From Aequorivita sp. (GTDB lineage Bacteria; Bacteroidota; Bacteroidia; Flavobacteriales; Flavobacteriaceae): DNA of 64,000 nucleotides. Under the pieces are notes generated by a model that ran no database searches, was not told the DNA's origin, and worked only from the letters and a program-made list of their open reading frames with translations. The stretch covers positions 110,990 to 174,989 of the forward strand of contig JAUYGY010000028.1 of the NCBI GenBank assembly GCA_030690315.1. The letters are read 5' to 3'. Position numbers and translations under genes: made by a program. Shown here piece by piece: positions 1 through 9,516 of this stretch (positions are counted from its first letter, which is position 1; every line of letters begins with the position of its first letter).

Positions 1-963
1 AATAAAGTGATGATTGCTGCAGGCCTTGCCATTCTTTACATTCCGGTTGTCGACCAAAAAAAAATAAACAGCGCCATTATTTTTTCAGCTTTGGCCGCCA
101 TTGCTTTTTCAGTTTACAATTTTGTGTTGATTACCGATGCAACAGGCAGTTTTGCCTTGGGCGATTCCCCACAGGTTGTGGAATCTTTGTTGGTAGATAG
201 GTTGTATCTGGGCTTGCTCAGTACCTTTAGTATCTTTATTTCTTTTCAGGCAATCCAAAAAAAATACCATCCAAATAACAACTACTATTTAGGGAATATC
301 TTCATAAATGCCCTCTTCATAATTTTGATCGCTTCAAAAATAGCTATCATTTCGTTGTTTGTATTATTGCTGGTCCATCAATTTTATGGAAAACGTAAAA
401 TCTGGAAATTTCTAATTGCCGCTGTTGCAATTGCAGCGGTTGTTGCACTGTTATTTCTTTTAAAAAATGAAAAAAACCCCCAGTTCAACAAAGCAGAAAA
501 AAGCGCTCCTGCCTTTATTGAAAATTCTATGACCTATGAACTTAGGGCCGTTGCATGGCTGTGCTCGCAACAAATTATTCAGAATGAAGATTTTCTCCTA
601 ACAGGAATTGGGTCCGAGATGACAAAAGACAAACTGGTTTCTTGCTATAGTTCCCAGATTTCAAACCCAAATAAAAGGGAACGCTTTATTTCCCAGCGCT
701 ACAACACCCACAATCAGTTTTTGGATTTCTATATTAGCGCAGGCTTTATTGCGTTACTAATATTTTTGGGTTTTATTGGTGCAAGCTTTTTCTCAGTGCG
801 AAAAGAGTTTTTCCCAACAGCCATGCTCGCCATTTTAATAATGTACTGTTTGGTTGAAAATGTATTTCACCGACAAATCGGGGCTTACTACATAGGATTC
901 ATTTTAATTATGCTACTTACAAGTACCCAAAACACCGAAAACAACACTCTAAAAAACAAATAA
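1..963 (+). CDS. O-antigen ligase/polymerase-like membrane protein, 5' end outside window
   Basis: The reading frame is open from base 1 (no stop and no convincing start), so the N-terminus lies upstream of the window. What is visible is a polytopic membrane protein: hydrophobic segments at about residues 3-20, 30-45, 75-95, 100-125, 135-160, and a C-terminal cluster from about residue 245. Around residue 234 the motif YNTHNQFLDF sits in a periplasmic stretch before a TM segment; this histidine-asparagine pattern is typical of Wzy/WaaL-type (Wzy_C) proteins that polymerise or ligate lipid-linked glycans. The next genes make UDP-glucuronate and UDP-xylose and start a polysaccharide, which supports a role in capsule or O-antigen export. 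Polymerase versus ligase cannot be decided here. Confidence 0.75.
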   Translation, partial: NKVMIAAGLAILYIPVVDQKKINSAIIFSALAAIAFSVYNFVLITDATGSFALGDSPQVVESLLVDRLYLGLLSTFSIFISFQAIQKKYHPNNNYYLGNIFINALFIILIASKIAIISLFVLLLVHQFYGKRKIWKFLIAAVAIAAVVALLFLLKNEKNPQFNKAEKSAPAFIENSMTYELRAVAWLCSQQIIQNEDFLLTGIGSEMTKDKLVSCYSSQISNPNKRERFISQRYNTHNQFLDFYISAGFIALLIFLGFIGASFFSVRKEFFPTAMLAILIMYCLVENVFHRQIGAYYIGFILIMLLTSTQNTENNTLKNK

Positions 964-979
964 AGAGATTTGCAAATTG

Positions 980-987
980 TACTTTTG
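980..987 (+). promoter_or_regulatory. Bacteroidota -7 box (TAnnTTTG) upstream of ugd
   Basis: TACTTTTG is an exact match to the Bacteroidota -7 consensus and lies 55 nt before the ugd ATG, directly after the upstream stop codon. No good -33 TTTG was seen. It suggests ugd has its own promoter inside the polysaccharide cluster. Confidence 0.5.
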
Positions 988-1042
988 CGCTTTGATAATA
1001 AAAAGGGAAAATTTTCAAATTATTTTGAAAGAACAAGAATAA

Positions 1043-2356
1043 ATGAAAATAGCAGTAATAGGAACAGGCTACGTTGGCCTAGTAACAGGAACTTGTTTGG
1101 CCGAAACGGGAAATGAAGTTATTTGTGTAGATATTGATAAGGAAAAGGTAGAAAAAATGCGCAATGGCATTGTGCCAATCTATGAACCGCATTTAGACGT
1201 ACTTTTTGAAAGAAATATTAAAGCAAATCGCCTAAATTTCACTACTTCGTTAGACGAAGGTCTGGCCCATGGCGAAATCATTTTTCTCGCACTCCCAACG
1301 CCCGAAGATGAAGATGGTTCTGCAGATCTTTCCTATGTTTTGAATGTTTCAGAAGAAATAGGGAAGAAAATAAAGGAATACAAAGTTATTGTTGACAAAA
1401 GTACCGTACCAGTAGGTACAGCCGAAAGAGTTCATGCTGTAATTTCCAAAAATGCTATTTGTGAATTCGACGTCGTTTCCAACCCAGAATTTCTAAGGGA
1501 AGGTTTTGCCGTTGATGACTTTTTAAAGCCGGAACGCATAGTGGTAGGCTCTAGCAGCGAAAGGGCCACGGCAATGATGAAAAAGCTTTACGGGCCATTC
1601 GTGCGCTCTGGAAACCCAATAATTATTATGGACGAAAAGTCGGCCGAACTCACAAAATACGCTGCGAATTCCTTCTTGGCCACCAAGATTACTTTTATGA
1701 ATGAAATAGCCAACTATTGCGAAAAAGTTGGTGCCGATGTAGATATGGTCCGCGCTGGAATGGGCAGCGACAGTCGTATTGGCAAGCGTTTTCTTTTCCC
1801 CGGAATTGGCTATGGAGGCTCCTGCTTCCCCAAAGACGTGAAAGCGCTTCAGAAAGCAGGAAAAGATAAAAACTACGATTTCAAGATTTTAAATGCTGTA
1901 ATCGAAATCAATTCAGCTCAGAAAACAATATTGTTGCCTAAAATTGACGCGTATTTCAACAACGATTTAAAAGGAAAAACAATCGCAATTTGGGGCTTGG
2001 CCTTTAAGCCTGAAACGGACGATATCCGCGAAGCTCCTTCCATTGATATGATGGAAGCATTGCTAAAAAAAGGAGCAAATCTTCAGGTTTTTGATCCCGA
2101 AGCAATGAAAAACATTGAAAAACGTTTCGGAGATAAACTAAAATATTCAGCATCTATGTATGCCGCTCTGGAAGGAGCTGATGCCTTGTTGATCTGCACC
2201 GAATGGAGCATTTTCCGTACCCCAGATTATAACAGATTGAGAAACCTATTAAAAAATCCAGTAGTTTTTGACGGTAGAAATTTATACAATGTAATTGACA
2301 TGGAAACGGAAGGCTTTACCTATATTTCCGTGGGAAGAAAAGCAGTGAATCTATGA
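1043..2356 (+). CDS. ugd: UDP-glucose 6-dehydrogenase
   Basis: Oxidises UDP-glucose to UDP-glucuronate with two NAD+, in the cytoplasm. At 437 residues it has the usual length. The N-terminal Rossmann motif is G7-T-G-Y-V-G12, and the catalytic cysteine is C261 in the family motif GYGGSCFPKD. The C-terminal UDP-binding domain includes the segment WGLAFKPETDDIREAPS, which is typical of the family. The next gene encodes UDP-glucuronate decarboxylase, so the two would act in series to supply UDP-glucuronate and UDP-xylose to the surface polysaccharide. The UDP-sugar specificity is inferred from that neighbour; a UDP-ManNAc dehydrogenase is the less likely alternative. Confidence 0.93.
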   Translation: MKIAVIGTGYVGLVTGTCLAETGNEVICVDIDKEKVEKMRNGIVPIYEPHLDVLFERNIKANRLNFTTSLDEGLAHGEIIFLALPTPEDEDGSADLSYVLNVSEEIGKKIKEYKVIVDKSTVPVGTAERVHAVISKNAICEFDVVSNPEFLREGFAVDDFLKPERIVVGSSSERATAMMKKLYGPFVRSGNPIIIMDEKSAELTKYAANSFLATKITFMNEIANYCEKVGADVDMVRAGMGSDSRIGKRFLFPGIGYGGSCFPKDVKALQKAGKDKNYDFKILNAVIEINSAQKTILLPKIDAYFNNDLKGKTIAIWGLAFKPETDDIREAPSIDMMEALLKKGANLQVFDPEAMKNIEKRFGDKLKYSASMYAALEGADALLICTEWSIFRTPDYNRLRNLLKNPVVFDGRNLYNVIDMETEGFTYISVGRKAVNL

Positions 2357-2432
2357 AATGCCCAATAAAAAATTATAAATTGAAAGAAGATGCAAGTGTG
2401 GGCATTCCATCTTCCTATTTTTCAAATATCTT

Positions 2433-3425
2433 ATGCAGATGAAAAAGCGCGTACTGATTACAGGTGCTGCCGGATTTTTGGGTTCACATCTCTGTGATAA
2501 ATTTATCGCCGAGGATTTCCAAGTTATCGCGATGGATAATCTTATAACTGGTGACCTTAAAAACATTGCCCATCTTTTCAAATTGGAAGCTTTTGAATTT
2601 TATCATCACGATGTAACAAAGTTTGTACATGTTCCCGGAAAAGTAGATTACATTCTTCATTTCGCTTCCCCGGCAAGCCCAATAGATTACTTAAAAATAC
2701 CAATCCAAACTTTAAAAGTCGGATCTCTGGGCACACACAACCTGCTGGGTTTAGCAAGAGAAAAAAATGCGCGAATCCTTATCGCTTCCACTTCTGAAGT
2801 TTACGGAGATCCTCAAGTTCATCCGCAAACGGAAGAATACTTTGGTAATGTAAATACCATTGGACCTCGCGGGGTTTATGACGAAGCAAAACGCTTTCAG
2901 GAGTCTATAACCATGGCCTATCACCGGTTTCACGGATTGGAAACCCGAATCGCGCGTATCTTTAACACCTATGGCCCTCGCATGCGATTGAACGATGGGC
3001 GTGTAATCCCAGCATTTATTGGTCAATCCCTTCGAGGTGAAGATTTAACAGTGTTTGGAGATGGTATGCAAACCCGCTCTTTCTGCTATGTTGACGACGA
3101 GGTTGAAGGCTTGTACCGTTTGTTGCTGAGCGATTATCCGCTACCTGTAAACATTGGCAATCCCGAGGAAATAACCATTCTTGACTTTGCAAATGAGATA
3201 ATCAAATTGACGGGTACAGAACAGAAAATAGTGTTCAAACCATTGCCCCAGGACGACCCGATGCAACGAGAGCCAGATATTTCAAAAGCAAGGGAAATAT
3301 TAGGTTGGGAGCCTAAAGTTTCAAGGGAAGATGGTATGAAAAAAACATTTGAATACTTTAAAAATCTTTCTAAAGAAGAACTTTTTAAAAGCGAACATAA
3401 AGATTTTTCAAAACACAACAGATAA
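2433..3425 (+). CDS. UDP-glucuronate decarboxylase (UDP-xylose synthase), SDR family
   Basis: Extended SDR enzyme of about 330 residues that converts UDP-glucuronate to UDP-xylose. The NAD-binding motif G11-A-A-G-F-L-G17 is followed by the catalytic Y149-x3-K153 in the segment [11 protein letters not shown], and by the typical [10 protein letters not shown] substrate loop. Translation may start at 2433 or at the ATG two codons later (2439); the second gives the more usual N-terminus MKKRVLITG. It follows ugd by 76 nt on the same strand, and the pair forms a nucleotide-sugar pathway. Its C-terminus is overlapped by an upstream extension of the next frame, which I reject as coding. Confidence 0.9.
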   Translation: MQMKKRVLITGAAGFLGSHLCDKFIAEDFQVIAMDNLITGDLKNIAHLFKLEAFEFYHHDVTKFVHVPGKVDYILHFASPASPIDYLKIPIQTLKVGSLGTHNLLGLAREKNARILIASTSEVYGDPQVHPQTEEYFGNVNTIGPRGVYDEAKRFQESITMAYHRFHGLETRIARIFNTYGPRMRLNDGRVIPAFIGQSLRGEDLTVFGDGMQTRSFCYVDDEVEGLYRLLLSDYPLPVNIGNPEEITILDFANEIIKLTGTEQKIVFKPLPQDDPMQREPDISKAREILGWEPKVSREDGMKKTFEYFKNLSKEELFKSEHKDFSKHNR

Positions 3426-3432
3426 AATAGAA

Positions 3433-4785
3433 ATGTTTAAAAGTGGAAGATATTCTGGATTGTTGCGGCCTATTTCTTATGGAATAGATCTCTTCTTTAT
3501 CTATTTCTTTGCTTTTGAATTTTTTCTGAAACCCTTTCCATATTTTAATTATGTTATTTATTTAACCATCGCTTGGTTTTTACTTGCCTTGCGTTCAGGA
3601 TTTTATGAAATCTACCGGTTTACGCATCTGTCAAAAATAATGTCGTTGATAGGTAAACAAAGTATTGTTTTCGTATTAATTGTTTTTTCCTTTTTCGGTT
3701 TTTATAATGAGTTGCCCACTTCGGCATCCACGATTTTTCAATATATATTTTCAGTAATACTTTGTATAACCGTTGTTAAGCTTGGGATTTTCTTCCTACT
3801 CAAAAAATATAGATTGTATCTTGGAGGAAATGTTAGAAAAGTGGTAATAATAGGCCTTAACCAAAAGACAGACCAACTCCGTAAGTTTTTTACAACCAAT
3901 CCAGTTTACGGATATAAACTCTACAAAACCTTTGATCTTAAAGGCCCAAACAAGGTTTCCATAGAAGAATGTATGGACTATATTTTAAAAGAAGAAATTG
4001 ATGAGGTTTACTCTTCCGTGGCAGAGATTGGAAACAGAGATTTGATAAAGCTTATGGAATTTGTGGACAACAATCTAAAGATTCTAAAATTCCTTCCAGA
4101 CAATAAGGAAATCTATAGCAAAAAGCTCGATTTTACTTATTACGGCGTACTTCCCATTTTGTCAATGCGCAAAATACCAATGGACGAGCCATTCAATAAA
4201 TTCATAAAACGAAGCTTTGATATTGTGCTTTCTCTTTTAATCATTGTAGGATTATTGTCTTGGCTAACCCCCATTTTGGGAATATTAATAAAGTTGGAAT
4301 CCAAGGGCCCTGTATTTTTTAAACAAAAACGCAACGGGCTGGATTATCAGGAATTTTACTGCTATAAGTTTCGCTCCATGAAGCCAAACGCAATGGCCGA
4401 TCTCTATCAAATATCAAAAGGAGATGCACGAGTAACGCGCGTGGGCAGGATAATCCGAAAAACTAGTATTGATGAGTTGCCTCAGTTTATAAATGTGCTA
4501 AAAGGTGAAATGTCCGTTGTGGGCCCAAGACCGCATATGGTGAGCCACACCCATATGTATGCCGAACGAATCAATAAGTTTATGGTCCGCCACTTTATAA
4601 AGCCAGGAATAACTGGATTGGCACAAGTTAGCGGGTTTCGTGGCGAGGTTGAAGACGATAACCATATTATAAACAGGGTTAAATACGATATTTTTTATCT
4701 CGAAAACTGGAGTCTTTTCCTCGATATAAAAATTGTGTTCCAAACAGTTTTTAATGCGCTACGCGGTGAAGATAAAGCATATTAA
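3433..4785 (+). CDS. Exopolysaccharide-initiating polyprenyl glycosylphosphotransferase (WcaJ/WbaP type)
   Basis: Transfers a sugar-1-phosphate from a UDP-sugar to undecaprenyl phosphate, the first membrane step of polysaccharide assembly. The N-terminal third has about four TM helices, then a Rossmann-like domain (VRKVVIIGL near residue 135). The catalytic bacterial sugar transferase domain runs from about residue 257 (KRSFDIVLSLL) to the end, with FKQKRNG, YKFRSM, the DELPQ segment and VVGPRPH. The start at 3433 is chosen because the frame is open further upstream to 3349 but would overlap the previous gene by 77 nt; from 3433 it is 450 residues, normal for the family. It is followed after 2 nt by a glycosyltransferase, so they are probably cotranscribed. 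Confidence 0.92.
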   Translation: MFKSGRYSGLLRPISYGIDLFFIYFFAFEFFLKPFPYFNYVIYLTIAWFLLALRSGFYEIYRFTHLSKIMSLIGKQSIVFVLIVFSFFGFYNELPTSASTIFQYIFSVILCITVVKLGIFFLLKKYRLYLGGNVRKVVIIGLNQKTDQLRKFFTTNPVYGYKLYKTFDLKGPNKVSIEECMDYILKEEIDEVYSSVAEIGNRDLIKLMEFVDNNLKILKFLPDNKEIYSKKLDFTYYGVLPILSMRKIPMDEPFNKFIKRSFDIVLSLLIIVGLLSWLTPILGILIKLESKGPVFFKQKRNGLDYQEFYCYKFRSMKPNAMADLYQISKGDARVTRVGRIIRKTSIDELPQFINVLKGEMSVVGPRPHMVSHTHMYAERINKFMVRHFIKPGITGLAQVSGFRGEVEDDNHIINRVKYDIFYLENWSLFLDIKIVFQTVFNALRGEDKAY

Positions 4786-4787
4786 TA

Positions 4788-5582
4788 ATGAACGGCTTGG
4801 TTTCTATAATAACGCCAATCTACAATTCTTCAAAATATATTGCCGAAGCTATAATTAGCGTCCAGCAACAAACGTATACCAATTGGGAACATATTATTAT
4901 TGATGATGCTTCCTCAGACTCTTCAACTGAAATTGTTGAAGGTTTTGCCGCCAAGGATTCTAGAGTCCGTTTTTATAAGCATTCCGAAAACAAAGGCACG
5001 GCCTTTTGTAGAAATTTCGCCACCGAAATGGCAACAGGAAAGTACATCGCTTTTTTAGACTCCGATGATCTCTGGGTTCCCGAAAAACTGAAAATCCAAC
5101 TCGATTTTATGGAATATTATCAATGCGATGTTTCCTTCAGCAGTTATGTTCAAATTGATAAAAATAGACAACCGTTGCATAAAAGAATAATCGCGAAAAA
5201 GTCACTTTCCTATAAAAAGCAACATTCCAATAATTACATCGGAAATCTAACAGGAATGTATAATGTGCAAAAATTGGGCAAGATCATGGCGCCAAAAATA
5301 CGAAAACGCCAAGACTGGGCTGTTTGGTTGGAAGCCATTAAAAGAAGTGGTAAACCCGCTATGGGAATCCAGCAGGACCTGGCGTATTATTGTGTAAGAA
5401 AAGGCTCGGTAAGTTCAAATAAATGGAAATTGGTAAAATATAATTTTCAATTTTATTATCGTTATCTAAACTATTCCTGGCCAAAGTCCGTTTATTTTTT
5501 ACTCATTTTCTTTTGGGAATATTTTTTTGAAAGACCAAAATTTATTGAACGTGTAGTCTGTAGAAATGACCTTTTACCTTAA
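4788..5582 (+). CDS. Glycosyltransferase family 2
   Basis: A 264-residue GT-A fold glycosyltransferase, inverting GT2 family. The N-terminus SIITPIYNSSKYIAEAI and the following IIDDASSD form the nucleotide-binding part, and the metal-binding DxD is in D91-S-D93-D94. The C-terminal 50 residues are aromatic and partly hydrophobic, which suggests membrane association. It starts 2 nt after the initiating sugar transferase and therefore probably adds the second sugar of the repeat unit; donor and acceptor cannot be read from sequence. It converges with the next gene, with 24 A+T-rich nt between the stops. Confidence 0.9.
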   Translation: MNGLVSIITPIYNSSKYIAEAIISVQQQTYTNWEHIIIDDASSDSSTEIVEGFAAKDSRVRFYKHSENKGTAFCRNFATEMATGKYIAFLDSDDLWVPEKLKIQLDFMEYYQCDVSFSSYVQIDKNRQPLHKRIIAKKSLSYKKQHSNNYIGNLTGMYNVQKLGKIMAPKIRKRQDWAVWLEAIKRSGKPAMGIQQDLAYYCVRKGSVSSNKWKLVKYNFQFYYRYLNYSWPKSVYFLLIFFWEYFFERPKFIERVVCRNDLLP

Positions 5583-5606
5583 AATAATTTTTTAAAAAAA
5601 TAAATA

Positions 5607-6926
5607 TTAATCTTTACTCCTAATTTCAACAATCTGAGGTTTTCCCGAAGGTGAAGCCGCCAGGAAAGTTACGAGCATAAAGTTGATTTCCATAGAATTA
5701 TCGACCAGTTTAAGAAGTTTTTCCTCAATTTCCTTTTGAATTTTTAAAGAGATTTCCTCACCACTATCCGTAATATATTCAATTGTTAACGTTTGTTTGG
5801 TAGTTTGTATGACTTTAAATTGTCTTATTTCATTATAAAACTCAATAATTCCCGTAAAGCTGTGAACAATCAATATATTCCCATTTGGAGCTTTTATAAC
5901 CTCTGTTTCGCGTCCCGTTACTTCCTGAAGTAAAGGGTATTGAAATTTTCTTTTTTTTGGATAATTCTTTAGTGGTAGCATAATTCCCAAATCACCCAAT
6001 TTATAGCGTATTAGTGGCATTGCAAAATTGGTTAAACAAGTAACCAAAATATTGCCCCTTTTACCATCATTTACTGGGTTTCCTTCATCGTCCACCACTT
6101 CTAAAAAAACGTGGGGCGACATTATATAATAATAAGTAATATCTGCAGTACAAGCCATTAATAACCCTTCTGCACAACCATAGGTATTTATAATAGTGGG
6201 GTTTTTAAACGCTTTCTTATAGTTATTTCTGTAAGTATCAAATAATTTATCGCCGTAAGAAATTAAACTTTTAAATGCATACACTTTATTTTCTTTTATT
6301 GCGGTCAGTGCCATCTCATTCAAAGCGGAGGGATAGCCGGCAAGATGCTTTGGATTTTTATTTTTAATCTTCAGTAAAACAGCCCTAACGTCTTTTTCTT
6401 TAAGGTTAAAAGCATTCATATATTTCACTTTAAAAAAGAAATCTTTAGAACTTTTTGTAAAACCTCTTTTTAAAGACATTCCAGCCTGTAAAAGTGTTTC
6501 CCCCGGTTTGTATCCCCCCCAAGTCCACCAATGCGTCTGCAAGGCGCGCAAATAAAATTTATGCCCATGCTCCATATAGGTAAGTGATTGAACGCCCGTA
6601 CTCCCACTACTGTAGTTTCTTTCCAATCTATTCTTGGCGAATTCTCGAGAAATTAAATTGTCGGAATGGGCCCGTAGAATGCTCTTTGTAAGTATAGGAA
6701 AATCTTTTAGGCACTCATTGGCTGGTAATTTCAAATCTTTATAATATGGAACATTTTCTAAAGCATAGCGCATAATTTTAACCAAGCCGTCGTACTGCAA
6801 TTTATTCAATTCCTCCGCTGTCATTGTATCATATTTTTTAAACTCTTTTAGTTGGCCGGCATAATTTCCACCGAAAAACAGGGATCCGATAGGCAACAAG
6901 ATTTTATTCAGTAAAAAAGAATACAT
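5607..6926 (-). CDS. CapK-like phenylacetate-CoA ligase/adenylate-forming family protein
   Basis: A 439-residue member of the CapK/PaaK-like adenylate-forming family. The ATP phosphate-binding loop is S106-S-G-S-T-G111. Further on are a YGCAEG segment in the adenine-pocket position and an RYKLGDLG segment like the hinge region of the superfamily. CapK relatives are common in capsule and O-antigen loci of Bacteroidota, where they are thought to activate or transfer acyl or aminoacyl groups; the substrate is not known. The gene is divergent from purD and convergent with the glycosyltransferase, so it has its own transcription unit. Assignment to the polysaccharide locus rests on position. Confidence 0.85.
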   Translation of the reverse strand: MYSFLLNKILLPIGSLFFGGNYAGQLKEFKKYDTMTAEELNKLQYDGLVKIMRYALENVPYYKDLKLPANECLKDFPILTKSILRAHSDNLISREFAKNRLERNYSSGSTGVQSLTYMEHGHKFYLRALQTHWWTWGGYKPGETLLQAGMSLKRGFTKSSKDFFFKVKYMNAFNLKEKDVRAVLLKIKNKNPKHLAGYPSALNEMALTAIKENKVYAFKSLISYGDKLFDTYRNNYKKAFKNPTIINTYGCAEGLLMACTADITYYYIMSPHVFLEVVDDEGNPVNDGKRGNILVTCLTNFAMPLIRYKLGDLGIMLPLKNYPKKRKFQYPLLQEVTGRETEVIKAPNGNILIVHSFTGIIEFYNEIRQFKVIQTTKQTLTIEYITDSGEEISLKIQKEIEEKLLKLVDNSMEINFMLVTFLAASPSGKPQIVEIRSKD

Positions 6927-6965
6927 TAAAATAATTTTAAGTTGGTTTTTGACTTGATAAATTAG

Positions 6966-6998
6966 GGTGTCAATTTACAAACAATTATTTTTGACACC
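6966..6998 (+). promoter_or_regulatory. purD promoter region: -7 box inside an 8-bp inverted repeat
   Basis: TATTTTTG at 6986-6993 matches the -7 consensus exactly, 24 nt before the purD ATG. It is partly covered by one arm of a perfect inverted repeat, GGTGTCAA (6966-6973) and TTGACACC (6991-6998), separated by 17 nt. The geometry suggests an operator overlapping the promoter; a structured leader is less likely because the arms would lie at or before the transcription start. Confidence 0.45.
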
Positions 6999-7017
6999 GA
7001 AACAAAATAGTTCAATT

Positions 7018-8289
7018 ATGAATATTCTTATCCTAGGTTCCGGCGGTCGCGAACATACATTTGCCTATAAAATCTCACAAAGCAAACGCTGCTCAAAACT
7101 TTTTGTAGCCCCTGGAAACGCTGGCACAGCTTCCATCGCAACAAACGTGGAACTAAAGGTAACCGATTTTGAAGCGGTGAAAAAATGTGTGATTAAAAAT
7201 AATATCAATATGGTCATTGTGGGCCCTGAAGATCCTCTGGTGCTCGGAATAGCGGACTATTTTGCAGAAACATCCGAACTTAAAAACGTAATGCTCATTG
7301 GCCCATCAAAGCGTGGTGCCTTGCTGGAAGGCAGCAAACAGCGCGCAAAAGAGTTTATGCTGCAACACAACATTCCTACGGCAGCCTATGAATGCTTTAC
7401 CCCTTCCTCGGTGGAAGCGGGAAAAACATTTTTGGAAAAATTGAACCCACCATATGTATTAAAAGCAGATGGCTTGGCGGCCGGAAAGGGAGTTCTGATT
7501 ATTTCCGATTTAAATGAAGCCAAGCAGGAACTTGAAAACATGCTTACCCACAGCAAATTTGGGAAAGCAAGCTCCAAAGTAGTAATTGAAGAGTTTTTGG
7601 ATGGAATTGAATTAAGCGTTTTTGTGCTTACAGATGGCAAGAATTACAAAATTCTTCCCACGGCAAAAGATTACAAACGCATAGGCGAAGGCGATACAGG
7701 CTTGAATACAGGCGGAATGGGAGCAGTTTCCCCAGTTCCTTTTGTAGATGAAATCTTGATGAAAAAAATTGAAGATAGAATCGTGAAACCCACTATAAAT
7801 GGTCTTTTAAAAGAAGAAATTGATTACAAAGGTTTCGTCTTCATTGGCTTGATTAAAGTGAATAACGAACCCTTCGTGATAGAATACAACGTGCGAATGG
7901 GCGATCCGGAAACGGAAGTGGTTTTGCCAAGAATAAAAACCGATTTGGTAGATTTATTGGAAGCCACCTACCATCAAACCTTAAACAATATAAATATTGA
8001 AATTGACGAAAGAGCCGCAACAACGGTGATGCTTGTTTCTGGAGGCTATCCCGAAGACTATGAAAAAGGAAAGGAAATTTTAGGGCTTGAAAACGTGGAA
8101 GTTTCCATTGTTTTTCACGCAGGAACAAAAGCGGAAAATGGAAAAATACTCAGTGATGGCGGACGGGTTTTGGCAGTAACTTCTTTAGACAAAGATTTCA
8201 GAATAGCACTAAAAAAATCCTATCAAAATATAGAAAAACTAACTTTTGATAGGATGCAGTATCGCAATGATATTGGTTTCGATCTTTAA
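7018..8289 (+). CDS. purD: Phosphoribosylamine-glycine ligase (GAR synthetase)
   Basis: Second step of de novo purine synthesis: ATP-dependent joining of glycine to phosphoribosylamine. From the ATG at 7018 the protein has 423 residues and the family N-terminus MNILILGSGGREH; the longer in-frame start at 6967 is rejected because it would place the start before the -7 box. Recognisable ATP-grasp parts are KADGLAAGKGV, the EEFLDGIELS strand, TGGMGAVSP and the metal-site segment EYNVRMGDPE. It is monocistronic, ending 4 nt from the convergent next gene. A palindrome overlaps its promoter, so purine-responsive control is possible but not shown. Confidence 0.96.
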   Translation: MNILILGSGGREHTFAYKISQSKRCSKLFVAPGNAGTASIATNVELKVTDFEAVKKCVIKNNINMVIVGPEDPLVLGIADYFAETSELKNVMLIGPSKRGALLEGSKQRAKEFMLQHNIPTAAYECFTPSSVEAGKTFLEKLNPPYVLKADGLAAGKGVLIISDLNEAKQELENMLTHSKFGKASSKVVIEEFLDGIELSVFVLTDGKNYKILPTAKDYKRIGEGDTGLNTGGMGAVSPVPFVDEILMKKIEDRIVKPTINGLLKEEIDYKGFVFIGLIKVNNEPFVIEYNVRMGDPETEVVLPRIKTDLVDLLEATYHQTLNNINIEIDERAATTVMLVSGGYPEDYEKGKEILGLENVEVSIVFHAGTKAENGKILSDGGRVLAVTSLDKDFRIALKKSYQNIEKLTFDRMQYRNDIGFDL

Positions 8290-8293
8290 AAAA

Positions 8294-8521
8294 TCAAGGC
8301 TTTTCGTCGAAAGTATAGCTGCTTTCAGTGTTCTCGTTGAAATTCTTCAACTTCATCAGCCAATAAATGAAGGCTGATGCGCCAATTAGTAAAAAAAGCC
8401 AGGATACAATATTTGCAAGCCACCAACTATCAAGCTCAATTTTCATCAAAATATCGTAAGGAATAAAAAGCACATCTTCAAAAAGGGAAGCAATTCCTTC
8501 CCAAAAACCTTTCCAAGTCAT
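8294..8521 (-). CDS. Small single-pass membrane protein, DUF6341-like
   Basis: 75 residues with one TM helix at about residues 34-56 and a Trp-rich amphipathic N-terminus. I recognise the type as the small DUF6341-like family that sits beside purD and a DUF6427 protein in many Flavobacteriaceae; this is from memory. Function unknown. It is divergent from the next gene, shares its 41-nt intergenic region, and has its own -7 box. Confidence 0.65.
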   Translation of the reverse strand: MTWKGFWEGIASLFEDVLFIPYDILMKIELDSWWLANIVSWLFLLIGASAFIYWLMKLKNFNENTESSYTFDEKP

Positions 8522-8540
8522 ATCTTTAATCTTTAGACCA

Positions 8541-8548
8541 CAAAAATA
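8541..8548 (-). promoter_or_regulatory. -7 box for the small DUF6341-like gene
   Basis: On the minus strand this reads TATTTTTG, an exact TAnnTTTG match, 19 nt before the ATG at 8521. It lies in the short gap between two divergent genes. Confidence 0.45.
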
Positions 8549-8562
8549 TAAAAATACCCCAC

Positions 8563-9516
8563 ATGCTTACAAGCTTTTTTGGAAAATCTAACCCAGTAAA
8601 TTTTTTAATTCTTGGCGCTTTTATTATTGTGGGCTATTTATTGGGCGCAATTTCGGGATCCTCAATTATCATTACTTCCTTTTCATTGCTCAATCATGGA
8701 TTTTTTATCGTTCTAAGTGTATTGAGTATGTTGCTGTTGGATTTTATTATCCGAAAAAATCACCTCACAAAAAACAACACTTTTGCGATTCTTTTTTTTA
8801 CGTGTTTTTTAGTAATGCTGCCTGTTATTTTTCTTCAGCATAAAATTCTTTTGGCAAATGCCTTCCTATTATTGGCAATTCGAAGAATTATGAGCCTTCG
8901 AAGCGATAAAAATTCTTCAAAGAAAATTCTCGATGCAAGTATTTGGATTACCGTAGCATCGCTTTTTTATTTTTGGAGCCTCTTGTTTTTCATTCCGCTT
9001 TTCATCGCAGTTTTGCAAAAGCCAAATACAAATTACAAGCAAATATTAATTCCGTTTACTGGTTTTGTGGCGGTTTTAATGATCAATACCGCATACCAAC
9101 TAATGGTTACCGATTCTCTTTTATGGTTTACGAATTGGCAGGACGCCATAAGTTTTGATTTTTCGCGTTACAATTCAGCCGCTGTTTTGGTGCCAATAAC
9201 TGTGATACTTGCATTTTATATTTGGGCCGGAATCTATCGGGTTTTGAAGCTTTCAATGGTTCCTTTAAAAGAGCGGCCCAATTATCTTTTGCTGCTGTAT
9301 TTAAGCATCACGGCCTTGCTTGTTGCCTTGGCAGGACCAGAAAAAACAGGCGCCGAGATACTATTTATTTTAGCGCCAATTGCAATTATAGTCACTAATT
9401 ATATCGAAAATTTTGAAACCGAACGCTATGTTGAAAAGGATGTGGCAGAGTTTTGGTTTAAGGAAATTATGCTGTGGCTTGTTGTGGTTTTACCCTTTGT
9501 CTTTCTGTTTTTATGA
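8563..9516 (+). CDS. Polytopic membrane protein, DUF6427-like
   Basis: 317 residues with about eight hydrophobic helices spread over the whole length and very short loops. It is typical of the conserved flavobacterial DUF6427-like family found near purD. No catalytic motif is visible, so the function is unknown. Its stop overlaps the start of the following gene (ATGA at 9513-9516), which implies translational coupling between this membrane protein and the nuclease-like unknown downstream. Confidence 0.7.
   Translation: MLTSFFGKSNPVNFLILGAFIIVGYLLGAISGSSIIITSFSLLNHGFFIVLSVLSMLLLDFIIRKNHLTKNNTFAILFFTCFLVMLPVIFLQHKILLANAFLLLAIRRIMSLRSDKNSSKKILDASIWITVASLFYFWSLLFFIPLFIAVLQKPNTNYKQILIPFTGFVAVLMINTAYQLMVTDSLLWFTNWQDAISFDFSRYNSAAVLVPITVILAFYIWAGIYRVLKLSMVPLKERPNYLLLLYLSITALLVALAGPEKTGAEILFILAPIAIIVTNYIENFETERYVEKDVAEFWFKEIMLWLVVVLPFVFLFL

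Noticed and set aside
3349..3432. 28-codon N-terminal extension of the sugar transferase
   Set aside because: It overlaps the previous gene by 77 nt and is not hydrophobic; the ATG at 3433 fits the family.
6967..7017. Longer start for purD
   Set aside because: It would begin upstream of the -7 box, inside the palindrome.
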